DNA of 64,000 nucleotides from Rhizomys pruinosus (GCA_009823505.1 VZQC01013826.1:600920-664919); one strand, 5' to 3'; positions 21,774 through 32,672 are shown, numbered from the stretch's first letter. Notes: generated by a model not told the origin, from the sequence alone. Translations and numbers: made by a program.

Positions 21774-22540
21774 TTAGTTTAACCTGAAAGCAACTGTACC
21801 ATTAATAATGTGAATACCTTAATGGGATCTATATTAACCTACCACTTATTTTTCAGACTTTTTAATTCTGGTATATGGGGGGAGGGTTATTATCTATTTT
21901 AAGAATATAAAATTAAAGTGGGAAAAATGTGATTTTCAAAATGGTTTCCCTCATTTGTGAACGATAACACCAATTCCCCAGTTGAAGCAAGCTGAGCAAC
22001 ATTATTGGTATATCTCTGGTTAAATCTGAAAGCTACTGTACGTTTTACAATGTGAATCCTTTGTTTTAATGGGCTCTAGAATTGAGTTACCACTTACTGT
22101 CAGACTCTGTAATTACTGGAAAATATGGGGTAAAGGTAGGCATTCATATCTTTAGAGTTAATATAAATTAAGGGAAATGTGGAATATAAACAGATCTTGG
22201 AATTAAACTACAGCTTATCTCAAGAGGTCCATAATTTTGATACATATGTAATGGTTATATAGGCATATGTTGAGGCATACAAAGTTGGAGGAATAACAAC
22301 AACATAAAGACTGGTCAAAGAACGGACTTAGACAGCTAAATTCCTGGGCCCCCCCCCCCCCCAGAATAACAAGCCTCTGCAGGGAAAATTTTGGAAAGAT
22401 TGAGAGAAAGATGCAAGAACGGTATGGCAGAAGGGATGAACTGGGGTGGGGTCGGGGGCAGGGAGAGGGGAATGTGGGTTTAAATTGGACTGAGAAGTGA
22501 TGTAGAAATACACAAATCATCAATAAAAGTATTTATAAAA
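21412..22540 (+). mobile_element. 5'-truncated L1, ORF2 end plus 3' UTR
   Basis: 21412-21715 encodes a decayed ORF2 C-terminus (includes SWNQPKCPS and GKWMELED). A 3' UTR with a G-rich stretch (22440-22475) and an A-rich end near 22540 follows. The 3' UTR contains a diverged internal repeat (21784-21935 and 22020-22190). A 19-bp direct repeat, gacattatgctaagtgaag, occurs at about 21660 and 21679. Non-functional. Confidence 0.85.
21730..21772. repeat. (TC)n(TA)n microsatellite
   Basis: Sits just after the L1 ORF2 end. Confidence 0.94.
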
Positions 22541-22599
22541 ATCACTAATATTTATTTTTGTTGATTTATTTTTTTTTAAAATGTTTATTGTTTACATTT

Positions 22600-22629
22600 T
22601 GATTTTATATTATTTATTTTTATGTGTAT

Positions 22630-22665
<36 letters not shown>

Positions 22666-22856
22666 TCTGCATGCAGGTTTGTTGTGGAGGTCAGAAGAGC
22701 GCCTCCGATCCCTGGAACTGGAGTTCTCCTGGAACCACAGTCGCAGACGGTTCTCAAAACACCAAAAGACCGGCGCATGTGGGTGCTGGGAATCGAACCC
22801 GGGATCCTCTGCAAGAGCGTCGGTCGCTCTTAACCGCTAGCCATCCCTCCAGCCCT
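22600..22856 (-). mobile_element. B3-type SINE with internal poly(T)
   Basis: Antisense, with a run of about 33 T at 22632-22664 inside the tail region. It carries an unusual ccaaaagaccggcg insert near 22762. Head ends gccatccctccagccc. Confidence 0.85.
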
Positions 22857-22893
22857 ATTTGTTATGTTTAAATGATGGGTATGTGTGCATGTG

Positions 22894-24009
22894 TATTAGT
22901 TGCTTTTCTGTTGCTGTGACCAAGGCAACTTTTAGAAGGAAGAGTGTATTGGGCTTGTGCTTCCAGAGGGTTAAGAGTCGTCATGGTGGAGGGGATGGCA
23001 GCAGAAGCTTGGAGCTGAGAGCTCACATCTTCAATGCCAAACACAAAGCAGAGAGAAGAGATAAAGATAGACAGAGATAGATAGCTAGATGATAGATATT
23101 TAGATGATACGAATGAAATTGATAGAACTAGATGATCGATAGGTATTACAAAATAGATGATACAATCCCTTATAGATAGGATAATCGATAGATTAGATAG
23201 TAGGTAGATGATAGATAAGCAGATGATTGATGGCTAGATAAATATATGATATATCAATATATAAGATAGATAGGTGATAGATAGAGAATCGATCGCTAGC
23301 TCTGATAGGCTTCGCCAGATGATAGGTAACTGATAGATAGATAGATAGATTGATAGATAGGTAGATGATAGAAAATAGATAGAAGATAGACAAGCAGATG
23401 CTAGAAAGGTGACAAGTAGATGATAGATAGATAAATAAGATGTGTTTTTTTTGTCGGTAGGGTCGATGATAGATAAGCAGATGATTGATGGCTAGATAAA
23501 TAGATGATATATCAATTATAGATAGATAGGTGATAGATAGATAAATAGATAGATATAGATGATAGGATAGACAGATGATAGGTAACTGATAGATATATAG
23601 ATAGATAGATAGATAGATGATAGATGATTGATAGATAGATGATAGGTAGATAAATAGATGATACATCAATTATAGATAGATGATAGATAGATAAATAGAT
23701 GATAGGTAGATAGATGGTAGATAAACAGATGATTGATAGATGGCTAGATAAATAGATGATAGATCAACTATAGATAGATGAGAGATAGATAGATATAGAT
23801 GATACGATAGACAGATGATAGGTAACCAATAGATAGATGATAGATAGTGGAAAGTGGAAAAGGCTATAAGCTGTCAAAGCCCGCCCCAGTGACATACTTC
23901 CTCCAGCAAGACCACACCTCCTTAACCTCCTCAAACAGCATCACCAGCTGGGGCCCAAATATTCAAATATGTGAGCTTATGAGACATTTCTCATTCAAAC
24001 CACCATAAT
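22894..24009. mobile_element. URR1-like DNA transposon carrying a GATA expansion
   Basis: Left part 22894-23057 (ttagttgcttttctgttgct, gctgagagctcacatcttc) and right part 23850-24009 (aaagcccgccccagtgac, ttctcattcaaaccacc). About 790 bp of GATA repeat separates them, at the purine-rich spot where these elements normally read gagagaga. Confidence 0.7.
23058..23850. repeat. (GATA)n block with ~250-bp higher-order period
   Basis: Degenerate GATA/GACA-type repeat. The longer phrase agatgattga...ggctagata recurs at 23221, 23479 and 23727, giving a higher-order period near 250 bp. Two patches (23287-23318 and 23442-23464) look scrambled relative to their sister copies. Confidence 0.92.
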
Positions 24010-24150
24010 ATGAGCATGGGCTTGTACTTGTCTGTGCAGTTTCCACAGAGCCCAGAGAGGGCATAGGATCCCAGAAGTTACAGGCAGTTGTGAACCACTT
24101 GCTGTGTTGCTGGGTTCACTGTAAGAGCAGCCAGACCTGGTCTCTCTGTT
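24010..24150 (-). mobile_element. B3-type SINE fragment
   Basis: Diverged antisense: ggcataggatcccagaag, gctgggttcactgtaagag. Confidence 0.6.
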
Positions 24151-24914
24151 TCACACTCTACATTCTGCTTTGAGAGTAGATCAAAGCAAAGCAGTTCTGC
24201 AGGGTCAAATGAGCTTGTTTGATTATCCAGAAATCAAGTCAGAAAACAAGAAAAGCAGGATCTTCATCAGACAAAGACAAGTCAAACCATCTCACTGAGG
24301 CTCAGTCTGGAATCCTGACTTGAGGTTTGAAAAAAACAAAAATGGATCAACAGCAACAGGGGTCCTGGTAGTAACAGATCTCAGAGACACGCCATTCTCT
24401 CATCTTGATGACTTGACCTCTGTGCCTGTAGATAGCTGTTATCACCATTACCACCCCATCAAAGATCCCTTTCACCCCTTTCTGGGTTGAACTATTGTAT
24501 TCTGGATCTAACGTCTGACTCTTTCTCTATTTACTATCTGTTTACAGAGCACAGCCTTCCGTAATTTCCTGAGGAAGGATGCATGAGGAAACTTGTTAAG
24601 ACTGTGGAAGTCTAGAGGTGTTCTTCCTCTAAGGCACTTGATTTATTCTTGAGCTGGGTCTTATAGGATTTGTTGTTCTTCTCTGGAAGGTGTTTTTCCA
24701 TTTCCTTCTTGTTTCAAATATTGCTGGTGAGATATCTGAAACTGTCCCAATTCCAGACATTTGCCTGTTCTCTTGTAGAGTTTTTTCCTTTGCTCCTTTT
24801 AATCTGAGATTGCACAATGGTTTATGTGTTTGGTAAGTTTTTTCTAGGTTTTATTTATTAAGCTGTACACTTACTGAGTTCTACTCTGGAAAATTTCTTG
24901 CATTATTTCTTTCT
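24151..24914. other. Unassigned unique sequence
   Basis: 764 bp; no recognised element. Confidence 0.45.
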
Positions 24915-25070
24915 TAATCTGTCTCTCTCTCTGTCAATAGGATCTCACTATGTAGGCCTGACTGGCCTGGAATTCACTATGTAGACTAGGCTGGCCTCAG
25001 ATTCACAGAAATCCACCTGCTTTTGCTTCCTGAATGCTGGGATTAAAGGTGTGTGCCACCTGCTGGATTC
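24915..25070 (-). mobile_element. B1 SINE, old
   Basis: Antisense: aggatctcactatgtagg to ttaaaggtgtgtgccacc. Confidence 0.8.
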
Positions 25071-25248
25071 TATTTCTTTCTTTTAAGATTTCTCCATTAT
25101 TTTAACATTTGCTGTTCAGAATTTGTCCTGTATTCTTTTAAATCTGTTTTCTCTTTGTTTCCTTCTGTATAGTTTTTGCTCCTGTGTCAGATGGTAGAAA
25201 ATAAAGTAGTGAATAGGAGGTAAGAATTCTTAATATTCTGCCTTCTCA

Positions 25249-25413
25249 GACTTTTTTTTTGGTCTCTTTGAGAGAGGGTCTCCCTGTAGCCCCAGCTGGC
25301 CTGGATGGAACTCATTATGTAGACCAGGCTGGCCTTGAACTCACAGAGATCTGCCTGCCTCCGCCTCCTGAGTACTGCTGGGATTAAAGGCGCTCACCCC
25401 CACACCTGGCTCA
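25249..25413 (-). mobile_element. B1 SINE
   Basis: Antisense, T-rich tail then ggtctccctgtagcccc, ending cacacctggct. Confidence 0.9.
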
Positions 25414-25459
25414 GTTAGACCTTTTAATTTCCCTTCTCTCACTTTCAAGAGCTCTGTCA

Positions 25460-25625
25460 TCCTGGGGCTGGAGACATGGTTTAGTGGTTAAGAGCATATA
25501 CTGCTCTTGCAGAGGACCCAGGTTCAAGTCCCCAGCACCAATGTCAGGGTCTCACAACCACCTATAGTTGCAGGTCCAAGAATGGCAACTACACTCACAG
25601 GCATACACACACATAATTGTAAACG
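25460..25625 (+). mobile_element. B3-type SINE with internal deletion
   Basis: Sense head ggggctggagacatggttt. The 3' half is shortened, passing directly to gcatacacacacataattg. Confidence 0.75.
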
Positions 25626-25643
25626 GTGTTAAGATGTATCACC

Positions 25644-25770
25644 CTGGCCAGGCGTGGTGGTGCACGGCTTTAATCCCAGCACTCGGGAGGCAGAGGCAGG
25701 AAGATCTCTGGTCTACATAGTGAGTTCCAGGACAGCTGGAGCTACAGGGAAACCCTGCCTCAAAAATTCC
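25644..25770 (+). mobile_element. B1 SINE with internal deletion
   Basis: Sense. It jumps from gaagatctctg to gtctacatagtgag, losing the usual 'gagttcaaggccagcct' segment. Confidence 0.88.
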
Positions 25771-26499
25771 CACCCCCAAAGATATATCACTCTGTTCTTT
25801 CATGGATATTCCTTTATACTTTGAGAACATAAGCTATAGAGTTTGGGGGACTTTGTTTCCTTGTATAGTTTTTGTCTTTGCATTTGCTTTTTCTAATCTC
25901 TTTTCCCCATGATAGAGCCTTTCCTGAGATGTAAAACCTGACTGTGTGATGATATCAATGAATGGGAAGCTTAAAGAAACAACTGGATGTTCTGAACACA
26001 TAGGTGGAGTCTGCCAGCTTTGAACTTCAAAGAAGGGTTACCTGGAGAAGGTATTTGTTGGGAGAACACCCATTATCTTTAGCCCCTATTTGTCAGGTGG
26101 TCAGATTACCCTGGAAATGGTTTCCAGTATCTCACCATGAGAGTAAATGTCTAGAGGTTCAGGTTCTGGGAGGCAAGTGTGGAAATGGTATACAGATGCT
26201 CACTCAGAATCAATTATATTTCAGAGCACCCTTTCCATTAGGACTGGGAGGTGGGACGTGGGAGTGCATGCTGAAAGGCTTGGTGCTACCTTGTACACAA
26301 GGTTCCCATTATTACAGCAGAAGCCTGTGTTTGCAGTGATGTGTAGGAACTCCCCACTAATTTGTTGGGTGTTTCTATTTCTTACCAACATGTAAGGGAA
26401 TGATTGTGCTTGAACTCGTTCAATATCCATAAGAAGCTCATAAGTTAGTCACTGGGGAGTAATTAGAGCTATGCCCATTAAAAATTGTTTTTGTTAAGT
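25771..26499. other. Unassigned unique sequence
   Basis: 729 bp; the frame 26004-26339 has no recognisable domain. Confidence 0.45.
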
Positions 26500-26592
26500 A
26501 AACAATACCCAGAGAGATTAAATCAACTGACCAAGGTCAGACATCTGTTAAAAGGAAGAGTAAGGGTTCACATCCTATTTGATTCTAAAGAT
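26500..26592 (-). mobile_element. MIR SINE fragment
   Basis: Antisense MIR core: cagagagattaaatcaac, tgaccaaggtcagacatc. Confidence 0.65.
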
Positions 26593-26611
26593 ATGTGTTG
26601 TTATTTTAAAT

Positions 26612-26646
26612 CACACACACTCACACACACACACACACACACACAC
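26612..26646. repeat. (CA)n microsatellite
   Basis: CA run with one T interruption. Confidence 0.94.
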
Positions 26647-26647
26647 A

Positions 26648-26790
26648 AACTGAGACAGGGTCTCACTCTGCAGCACTGTTTGACTTGGAACTCAATATGT
26701 AGAGTAGGTTGGCCTTTAACTCACAGAGATCTCCTTGCTTCTGCTGCTGTCTAAGCACTGGGACTAAAAGCACGTGCCACTATGCCAGCC
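26648..26790 (-). mobile_element. B1 SINE, old
   Basis: Antisense: actgagacagggtctcac to acgtgccactatgccag. Confidence 0.78.
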
Positions 26791-26885
26791 CCAAATGATA
26801 TTTTTTTCCCCAGTAATGAAATTCATGCTTATCACCCATACCTTAGAAAACATAAAGTTCCAAATAATTGCTTAAAAAACAACTA

Positions 26886-27115
26886 TGGGGGCTGGAGAGA
26901 TGGCTCAGCAGTTAAGAGCACTGGCTGTTGATGCAGAAGACCCAGGTTCAAATCCCAGCATCCACATGGTGGCTAATGATCATCTGTAATTCCAGTTCCA
27001 GGGCATCTGATGCCCTCTTCTGATCTCTGTGGGCATTTCACATCACAAGTGCACTTACACACATGCTGACAATACACATATACACATAAAATAAAAATAA
27101 TAAATAAAATATTTA
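26886..27115 (+). mobile_element. B3-type SINE
   Basis: Sense, with a rarer head variant (ctggctgttgatgcagaag) and tail tacacataaaataaaaat. Confidence 0.88.
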
Positions 27116-27559
27116 TAAAAAATCTACAATGCTACCAAAACACTGTCACTAGCTTCTGTGGGACTGGCTATAGTTTCTAACTGATAATAAACGTCACGAC
27201 TGTCTCCTCGGATGGCCCATTTAGGCTGGGGAAGCTGTGCTCTTTCCAGTTGCATAGTGTCAGCCAAGGGCACCAGGCAAAATCAGGAAGTCAGGGTCCT
27301 AGGCAGGTGCCTGTGTAGAGCTGCTGATTGAAGGGGATGCAGAGAAACTGTTCAGTACCTCGGAGAGTTCCATGGCAGCCCTGGCTAGCTCCCTTCCAGA
27401 TTCTGAACAGCTCATCATTCCTGGAATGTTAAGACACCACACATAACTGGGATTTGAGGGCTGGGGGTGGCCTCTCTTTGTCTTAGAGGGGTTGATTCTC
27501 ACCATTCAAAAAATTCCGTGGGAGTGGACTGTGGTTCTCACCACTATGCATTTTTACCC
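27116..27559. other. Unassigned unique sequence
   Basis: No recognised element. Confidence 0.45.
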
Positions 27560-27797
27560 CATGGTCCCCTGAGCCGGGAATGCCTGAGTACTTTCTACTC
27601 ACCCTTAACATACTGTTTAATCACTAATTTCTTCCAAAACCTTTCTGAGCTCCCTCTAACTCTTAATGAATTCTCCTTCTTTCCTCTGCATCTCTCAGAT
27701 ATCATGCATGCCATACTAAATTATAATTATGCGTTTGTCCCTAATTAGCCTGTGAATTCCTTGAATGAGGGATTGTGTCTCAGTTACTCAACAAATA
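27560..27797 (+). mobile_element. L2 LINE relic, 3' part
   Basis: Ancient L2-type pattern: gagctccctctaactctt, then cctgtgaattccttgaatg and agggattgtgtctcag. Strongly diverged. Confidence 0.6.
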
Positions 27798-27810
27798 ATA
27801 TAAAAATGAG

Positions 27811-28061
27811 GGGGCTGGAGAGATAGCCTAGCGGTTAAGAGCACCGACGCTCTTGCAGAGGACCCGGGTTCAATCCCCAGCACCCACATGGCGGCTAAGA
27901 ACCGTCTGTAACTCCAATTTCAGGAGAACTCCAGTTCCAGGGGAATCTGAGACCCTCTTCTGACCTCCGCGGCATTGCACGACACGGGTGCACAGACCTG
28001 CATGCAAACAATACATTCATACACATACAAAAATAAATAATAAAAAAAAATTAAAAAAAAT
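27811..28061 (+). mobile_element. Young B3-type SINE
   Basis: Perfect 13-bp TSD atataaaaatgag at 27798-27810 and 28062-28074. Subfamily motif gcggcattgcacgacacg. Confidence 0.93.
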
Positions 28062-28075
28062 ATATAAAAATGAGG

Positions 28076-28575
28076 TGTAAGGGGATGGCTTAGTGGTTGA
28101 AGTGTTTGATGCACAGACATGAGGATCTGAGTTCAGATCCCTAGAGCCCATGTAAAAAGCTAGGTTTGGGCTGGAGAGATGGCTCCGCAGTTAAGAGCAC
28201 CAACTGCTCTTGCAGAGTACCTGGGTTCGATTCCCAGCACCCACATGGCAGCTAAGAACTGTCTTTAAGCTGGGCATGGTGGTGCAAGCCTTTAATCCCA
28301 GCACTTGGGAGGCAGAGGCAGGTGGATCTCTGTGAGTTCAAGGCCAGCCTGCTACAGAGTGAGTTCCAGGCCAGCTGAGGCTATAGGGAGACCCTGTCTC
28401 AAACAAACAAACAAACAAACAAACAAACAAACAAACAGCTAGGTTCAGCAGGCTATGCTTATAACCCTAGTGCTGGGGGATGGAGACAGGAAGATTTCAG
28501 GGGCTTGGCCATCTTATCTAGCTGAATTAATAAGCTCTAGGTTGAGTGAAAGACCTTATCTCAAAAAAGGAAATG
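28076..28575 (+). mobile_element. B4 SINE split by a B3-B1 chimera
   Basis: B4 at 28076-28166 (ggggatggcttagtggttg, gttcagatccctagagcc) resumes at 28437 (cagcaggctatgcttata, tgaaagaccttatctca). Confidence 0.72.
28167..28436 (+). mobile_element. Chimeric SINE: B3 5' half fused to B1
   Basis: B3 5' part 28167-28267 (ends aactgtcttta) passes without a spacer into a complete B1 from 28268 (agctgggcatggtgg) ending in (CAAA)n. One TSD, agctaggtt, flanks the pair at 28158-28166 and 28437-28445. None separates the halves. Confidence 0.75.
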
Positions 28576-28576
28576 A

Positions 28577-29020
28577 AGGGGGGTGGAGAGACAGCTCAGC
28601 AGGTAAGAGCATATATACTGCTCTTTTTTTTAATTTTTATTTATTATTTTTTATGTGTATGAGTGTACTGTCTGCATGTAGGTTGGTGCACCCGTGTCGT
28701 GCAGTGCGTCGGATTCCCCTGGAACTGGAGCCAAAGATGGTTCTTAGCCGCCATGTGGGTGCTGGGAATCGAACCCAGGTCCTTTGCAAGAGCAGTCAGT
28801 GCTCTTAACCGCTGAGCCATCTCTCCAGCCCAAGAGCATATATACTGGTCTTGTAGAGGACCCAAGTTCTCTTCCTAACACTCACATTGTGCAACACACA
28901 GCCACCTGTAACTCCAGATCCAGGGATCTCAACACCCTCTTCTGGACTCCGTGGGCACCTGTACACACACTCACCCCATACATATATATACACAAATCTT
29001 AAAAATACAAATAAATGTTT
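28577..29020 (+). mobile_element. B3-type SINE split by an antisense B3
   Basis: Sense parts at 28577-28620 and 28832-29020 (ends acaaatcttaaaaatac). Confidence 0.8.
28621..28831 (-). mobile_element. B3-type SINE inside a B3
   Basis: Antisense, with a perfect 16-bp TSD aagagcatatatactg at 28605-28620 and 28832-28847. Confidence 0.93.
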
Positions 29021-29127
29021 TTTAATAAATGAAATGAAACAATTGAGGAAGACATGCTTACGTCAATCTTTCATCTCCAGATGAGCCCACATGGGGAGTG
29101 TGTTCCCAAGACTCGTGCACTCATACA

Positions 29128-29215
29128 TCACACACACACACACACACACACACGCATACCACACACACAAACAAGCGTGCGCACACACGCAGGCACGCAT
29201 GTGCACACATACATA
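29128..29215. repeat. CA-rich low-complexity tract
   Basis: (CA)n to 29152, then CACACGCA-type variants. Confidence 0.92.
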
Positions 29216-29687
29216 CTCAAATGAGGGCCCTATCTGTAGGTAATGGGAAACCATTGGAAGTGGGTCTCAACTAGGGGTAATTGTGCTCCTGAAGAGATAT
29301 TTGTTGATGTCTGTAAATAACATTACTGTCACAACTCAGATGGCAGATGCTTCTGGCACTTAGGAAGTGGAGACCCGTGTAGCTGAGAATTATCTGGCCT
29401 AAGGTGATATCCATGTTGAGGCTGGGAGACCTCTGTTTTAGACTAATTAAATGGGCTTAATTAAACTCCTCTTCAATCAGTTCAAGTGCTGTCAGAGAAT
29501 GTAATGAACCCAATTGGTTCATTTCACAGAACCCAGTTGGTTCATTTCACAGATGAGAAAATTGAACAAATGCATTTGTTGTAGGGTCAGGGCAAGAGTG
29601 TGCCTTCTGACACACTTTCCCATATACTACACTTGGATGGCATAAATTTTTTGCCACCTTATCCTCTGGATGGTACAAGAATAAACA
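29216..29687. other. Mostly unassigned unique sequence
   Basis: A short direct repeat, gttggttcatttcacag, occurs at about 29514 and 29534, within a possible MIR scrap (gatgagaaaattgaac). Confidence 0.45.
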
Positions 29688-29832
29688 AAAAATGAGACCA
29701 GGTCTCATTGTGTAGCCCTGGGTGGCCTGGAATTCATTAAATAAGACCAGGCTGACCTCAAAGTCACAGAGACCTGCCTACCTCTGCCTCCTGAGTTCCA
29801 GAGCTAAAGGCATGCATCACGATGTCCAGCTC
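29688..29832 (-). mobile_element. B1 SINE, old
   Basis: Antisense: gagaccaggtctcattgtg to catcacgatgtccagct. Confidence 0.78.
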
Positions 29833-30648
29833 TAGAATGTTCTCTTCTACTGTGTTTTATCCAGGGGCCATCAATCAGGTATAGAGGACAAGGATGAGGT
29901 TGTCCAGACCAAAGACAAACACTGGACAGTACATGATCAGCTTCTCATTTCCTCTTTTCTAGAAAGCCCTATAAACTGAGGGCTGGGAGAGAAGAATTCT
30001 CTTAGTGGCTCATTTCTGAACAATTCAGTCTGCTCTGGGAAACTGAAGCTTAGTCTGTGGAAGAGTGAATTATTTTAAACCACTCTACATTAAAGCCAAT
30101 TAAAGATCAGGAGAGGCTGGCCTGTCACAGGAGAATCCACACTAATAGCTACAGACCGAGGGGACCAGCGTAATTCTCTATCAACAAATAGTGTTTTGGA
30201 GGGGGCTCGGGGGTGAACTCAGGCTCTGAGGGAAGCTTTGGGCTAAATGTGATGGCCATCTTTCTTTTCAAGTGCCTTCAGTTCTGAATAGCTCTGATCA
30301 CAAGTGTGTGGACCTCGCCACTCATGAATCAGGCCTGTCATTTGTCCAGCTGTAATCATGTGCCTGGCTGCTTCTCTCCCATTGATTTCTGTTGAAATAG
30401 AAAAGTGAAATGATTGAGACAAGGAGAGGGAATTGGCACAGGATGGAAATGGGGAAGAGGAAGCTGCGCAATACGCTGAATGATCTTCCAGGGAATCAGC
30501 TGGATGTGTTAATCATTTATAGTATAACAGAGCTGTCGGGTGCATATGCGATTAGCCAGGAATGGTATTTGTGGGTCTGCCGAGGCTCGGAAATGATGCA
30601 AGAGGGGAAGCCAGGTTCTGGAATGAAGCTCAACTTTGTCTGCTGCAG
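29833..30648. other. Unassigned unique sequence
   Basis: About 815 bp with no repeat family. Moderate GC, no microsatellite; a candidate for conserved non-coding sequence. Confidence 0.45.
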
Positions 30649-30832
30649 TTTTCCTGGAAGCATCTTGAATTGTTCTGGTGTGGGCTGCCATCAATGTTCC
30701 TGGAATCATCTTGGGTTGTTCTTGTGTGGGCTGCCATCAATGTTCCTGGAAGCATCTTGGGTTGTTCTTGTGTGGGCTGCCATCAATGTTCCTGGAAGCA
30801 TCTTGGGTTGTTCTTGTGTGGGCTGCCATCAA
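30649..30832. repeat. 46-bp minisatellite, four copies
   Basis: Exact 46-bp period: 30649-30694, 30695-30740, 30741-30786 and 30787-30832. Copies 3 and 4 look identical; copy 1 is the most diverged. Core: ctggaagcatcttgggttg. Confidence 0.97.
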
Positions 30833-30929
30833 TGTGGGAAAAGGAAAGTGGTACGGGGACAGCAAAGAAAAGTTGGAGCGGGCCCCAACAGGAAACGCTG
30901 TCACCTGTTCTTTATCCTTTCCCTCCCTT

Positions 30930-31270
30930 ACAAATACACACATGATACATAGACACTCAGACACACATAGAGTCACATGGACACATAGACATACACAGAC
31001 ACAGACACACACATATACAAACACACAGACAGACATACAGACACAGACAAACAGACAGACATACCTACAGACAGACATATCTACAGACAGACATACAGAC
31101 ACAGGCATACACATATACACACAGACATACCACAGACAGACATACAAACACAGACATACACATATACAAACACACAGACAGACATACAAACACACACACA
31201 CACAAACAGGCATACAGAGAGACACACACGTAGACACACACACACAAACACACACACACACACACACACA
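30930..31270. repeat. CA / ACAGACAT low-complexity array
   Basis: Degenerate (acagacata)n grading into pure CA at 31243-31270. The Cys/Val- and Thr/His-rich open frames here are artefacts. Confidence 0.95.
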
Positions 31271-31346
31271 TGCACACCCCACTTGGGAGTTATTTAGTGC
31301 TCAGAATTTGTATTCAAACACATCTACATTTGCAACCTAACTCTAC

Positions 31347-31499
31347 ATTTTTTGGTCTTTTTTGAGACAGGGACTCCCTGTCATCCCAACTGACCCAGAA
31401 CTCACTATATAGATCAGGGTGCCATCAGTCTCACAGAGATCTCCCTGCCTCTGCCTTCCAAGTGCTGAGATTAAAGGCGTGCACCACCATGCCCAGCTT
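31347..31499 (-). mobile_element. B1 SINE
   Basis: Antisense: tttttgagacagggactcc to caccaccatgcccagctt. Confidence 0.87.
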
Positions 31500-31529
31500 C
31501 CAATTCTACTTTTTAAAATATTTGTTCAT

Positions 31530-31646
31530 TTGTGTGTGTGTGTCTGTGTGTGCATGCATGCACATGTGTCTGTGTGTGCATGCATGCACATGTGTGTGTC
31601 TGTGTGTGCATGCATGCACATGTGTGTGTCTGTGTGTGCATGCACA
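31530..31646. repeat. TG-rich array with ~28-bp period
   Basis: Phrase ctgtgtgtgcatgcatgca repeated about four times. Confidence 0.9.
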
Positions 31647-31796
31647 TCTGCCAATGGCTCATGTATGGAGGTCAGAAGACAGCCCTCCAGAGTTCGTTCT
31701 CTCTTTCCGTCATGTGGGCCCCAGGGACCAAATTTGGTGGCAGGTCCTCAGGCGTGGTGGCAGATGTCTTTACCCATGAACTATCCTGCTGACTCA
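31647..31796 (-). mobile_element. Old antisense tRNA-derived SINE
   Basis: catgtatggaggtcagaag, gtcatgtgggccccaggg, ggtcctcaggcgtggtgg: the same family as 32481-32672. Confidence 0.6.
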
Positions 31797-31799
31797 CCT

Positions 31800-31925
31800 C
31801 TACTTTGAGATTCCTCATCTGTACATTGAATTCACGAATGCCAATAATGCCACTTTGTCCAGAGGTTTATATGAGATGATGTAGGCAGAGTGCTTGGCTC
31901 AAGAAGGTACCAAATGCCTGTTCTA
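31800..31925 (+). mobile_element. MIR SINE, 3' half
   Basis: gattcctcatctgtacat, gaggtttatatgagatgat, gagtgcttggctcaagaa. Confidence 0.68.
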
Positions 31926-32480
31926 TGGTTACATAGGGCTTGGTCCTCACCTGGGTGATTTCTGAAGACAGAAACTTGAGTTGGACATCATGGGATATGG
32001 ATGGTCAAAATGAAGAAGATATTTCTATCAAGGGTCCCCTAAAGTCTAATGGTTTTTCTAGACCTCCTTACGAGAACTGTTTGTATTCAAAAGCCAAGCT
32101 TTGAGTTGATCAGCTCTGTATTTAAACTTCAAGAGAATGGATTTTCCACTGAGCAGGCTTGGAGAATGTCCAAAGCTTTTTGACTTTTTTAATAACCCAG
32201 AGTTTAGAATTCAGAGAGGGTATCAAACAAGAATCACTCTGCCATGAGCCCAAAGAAGGAAGAATGGCTTCACTACGAAAGGAGTTCAGCTGGTGAGTCT
32301 GTAAGTACAGGGTGGCGATGCCTCGTGAGGGCAAACAGGGGCACAGTCAGCTCTCTCAGAATCACTTTGAGGATTTTACTCACATGGATAGCCTCTATCT
32401 GGGCCCCCAGTAGATTCAAGGGGCTGGGGAAGGGCTCAGGATATTGTTCCCTTTCTTTAAAAAGTTACATTTAACTAATA
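31926..32480. other. Unassigned unique sequence
   Basis: 555 bp; no recognised element. Confidence 0.45.
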
Positions 32481-32672
32481 TTTTAATTTATTTATTTGTG
32501 TGGGTACACAAGCGTGGGCACCTGTGCTGTAATAGCACAGGAGTAGAGAGTTCAGAGAACAACTTGAGGGTGGGTCAGTTCCCTCCTTTCGTCATGTGGG
32601 TCCTGGGGCTTGACCTCAGGCCATCAGGCTTGGTAGCAGACATGCTTGCCACTGAGCTGTCCCTCTACTTCC
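32481..32672 (-). mobile_element. Old antisense tRNA-derived SINE
   Basis: ttcgtcatgtgggtcctgg, cttgacctcaggccatcagg, gccactgagctgtccctc. Confidence 0.62.

Noticed and set aside
23193..23669. 158-residue Tyr/Ile/Ser-rich frame
   Set aside because: GATA repeat read on the minus strand.
23058..23850. CRISPR-like spaced repeats
   Set aside because: The periodicity is a GATA microsatellite in a vertebrate genome, not uniform repeats with unique spacers.
30410..30952. 180-residue open frame
   Set aside because: Its second half is the 46-bp minisatellite read in shifting frames. The first half matches nothing I know.
30678..31340. Thr/His/Gln-rich and Cys/Val-rich frames of up to 220 residues
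   Set aside because: Low-complexity CA/GT and ACAGAC repeats.
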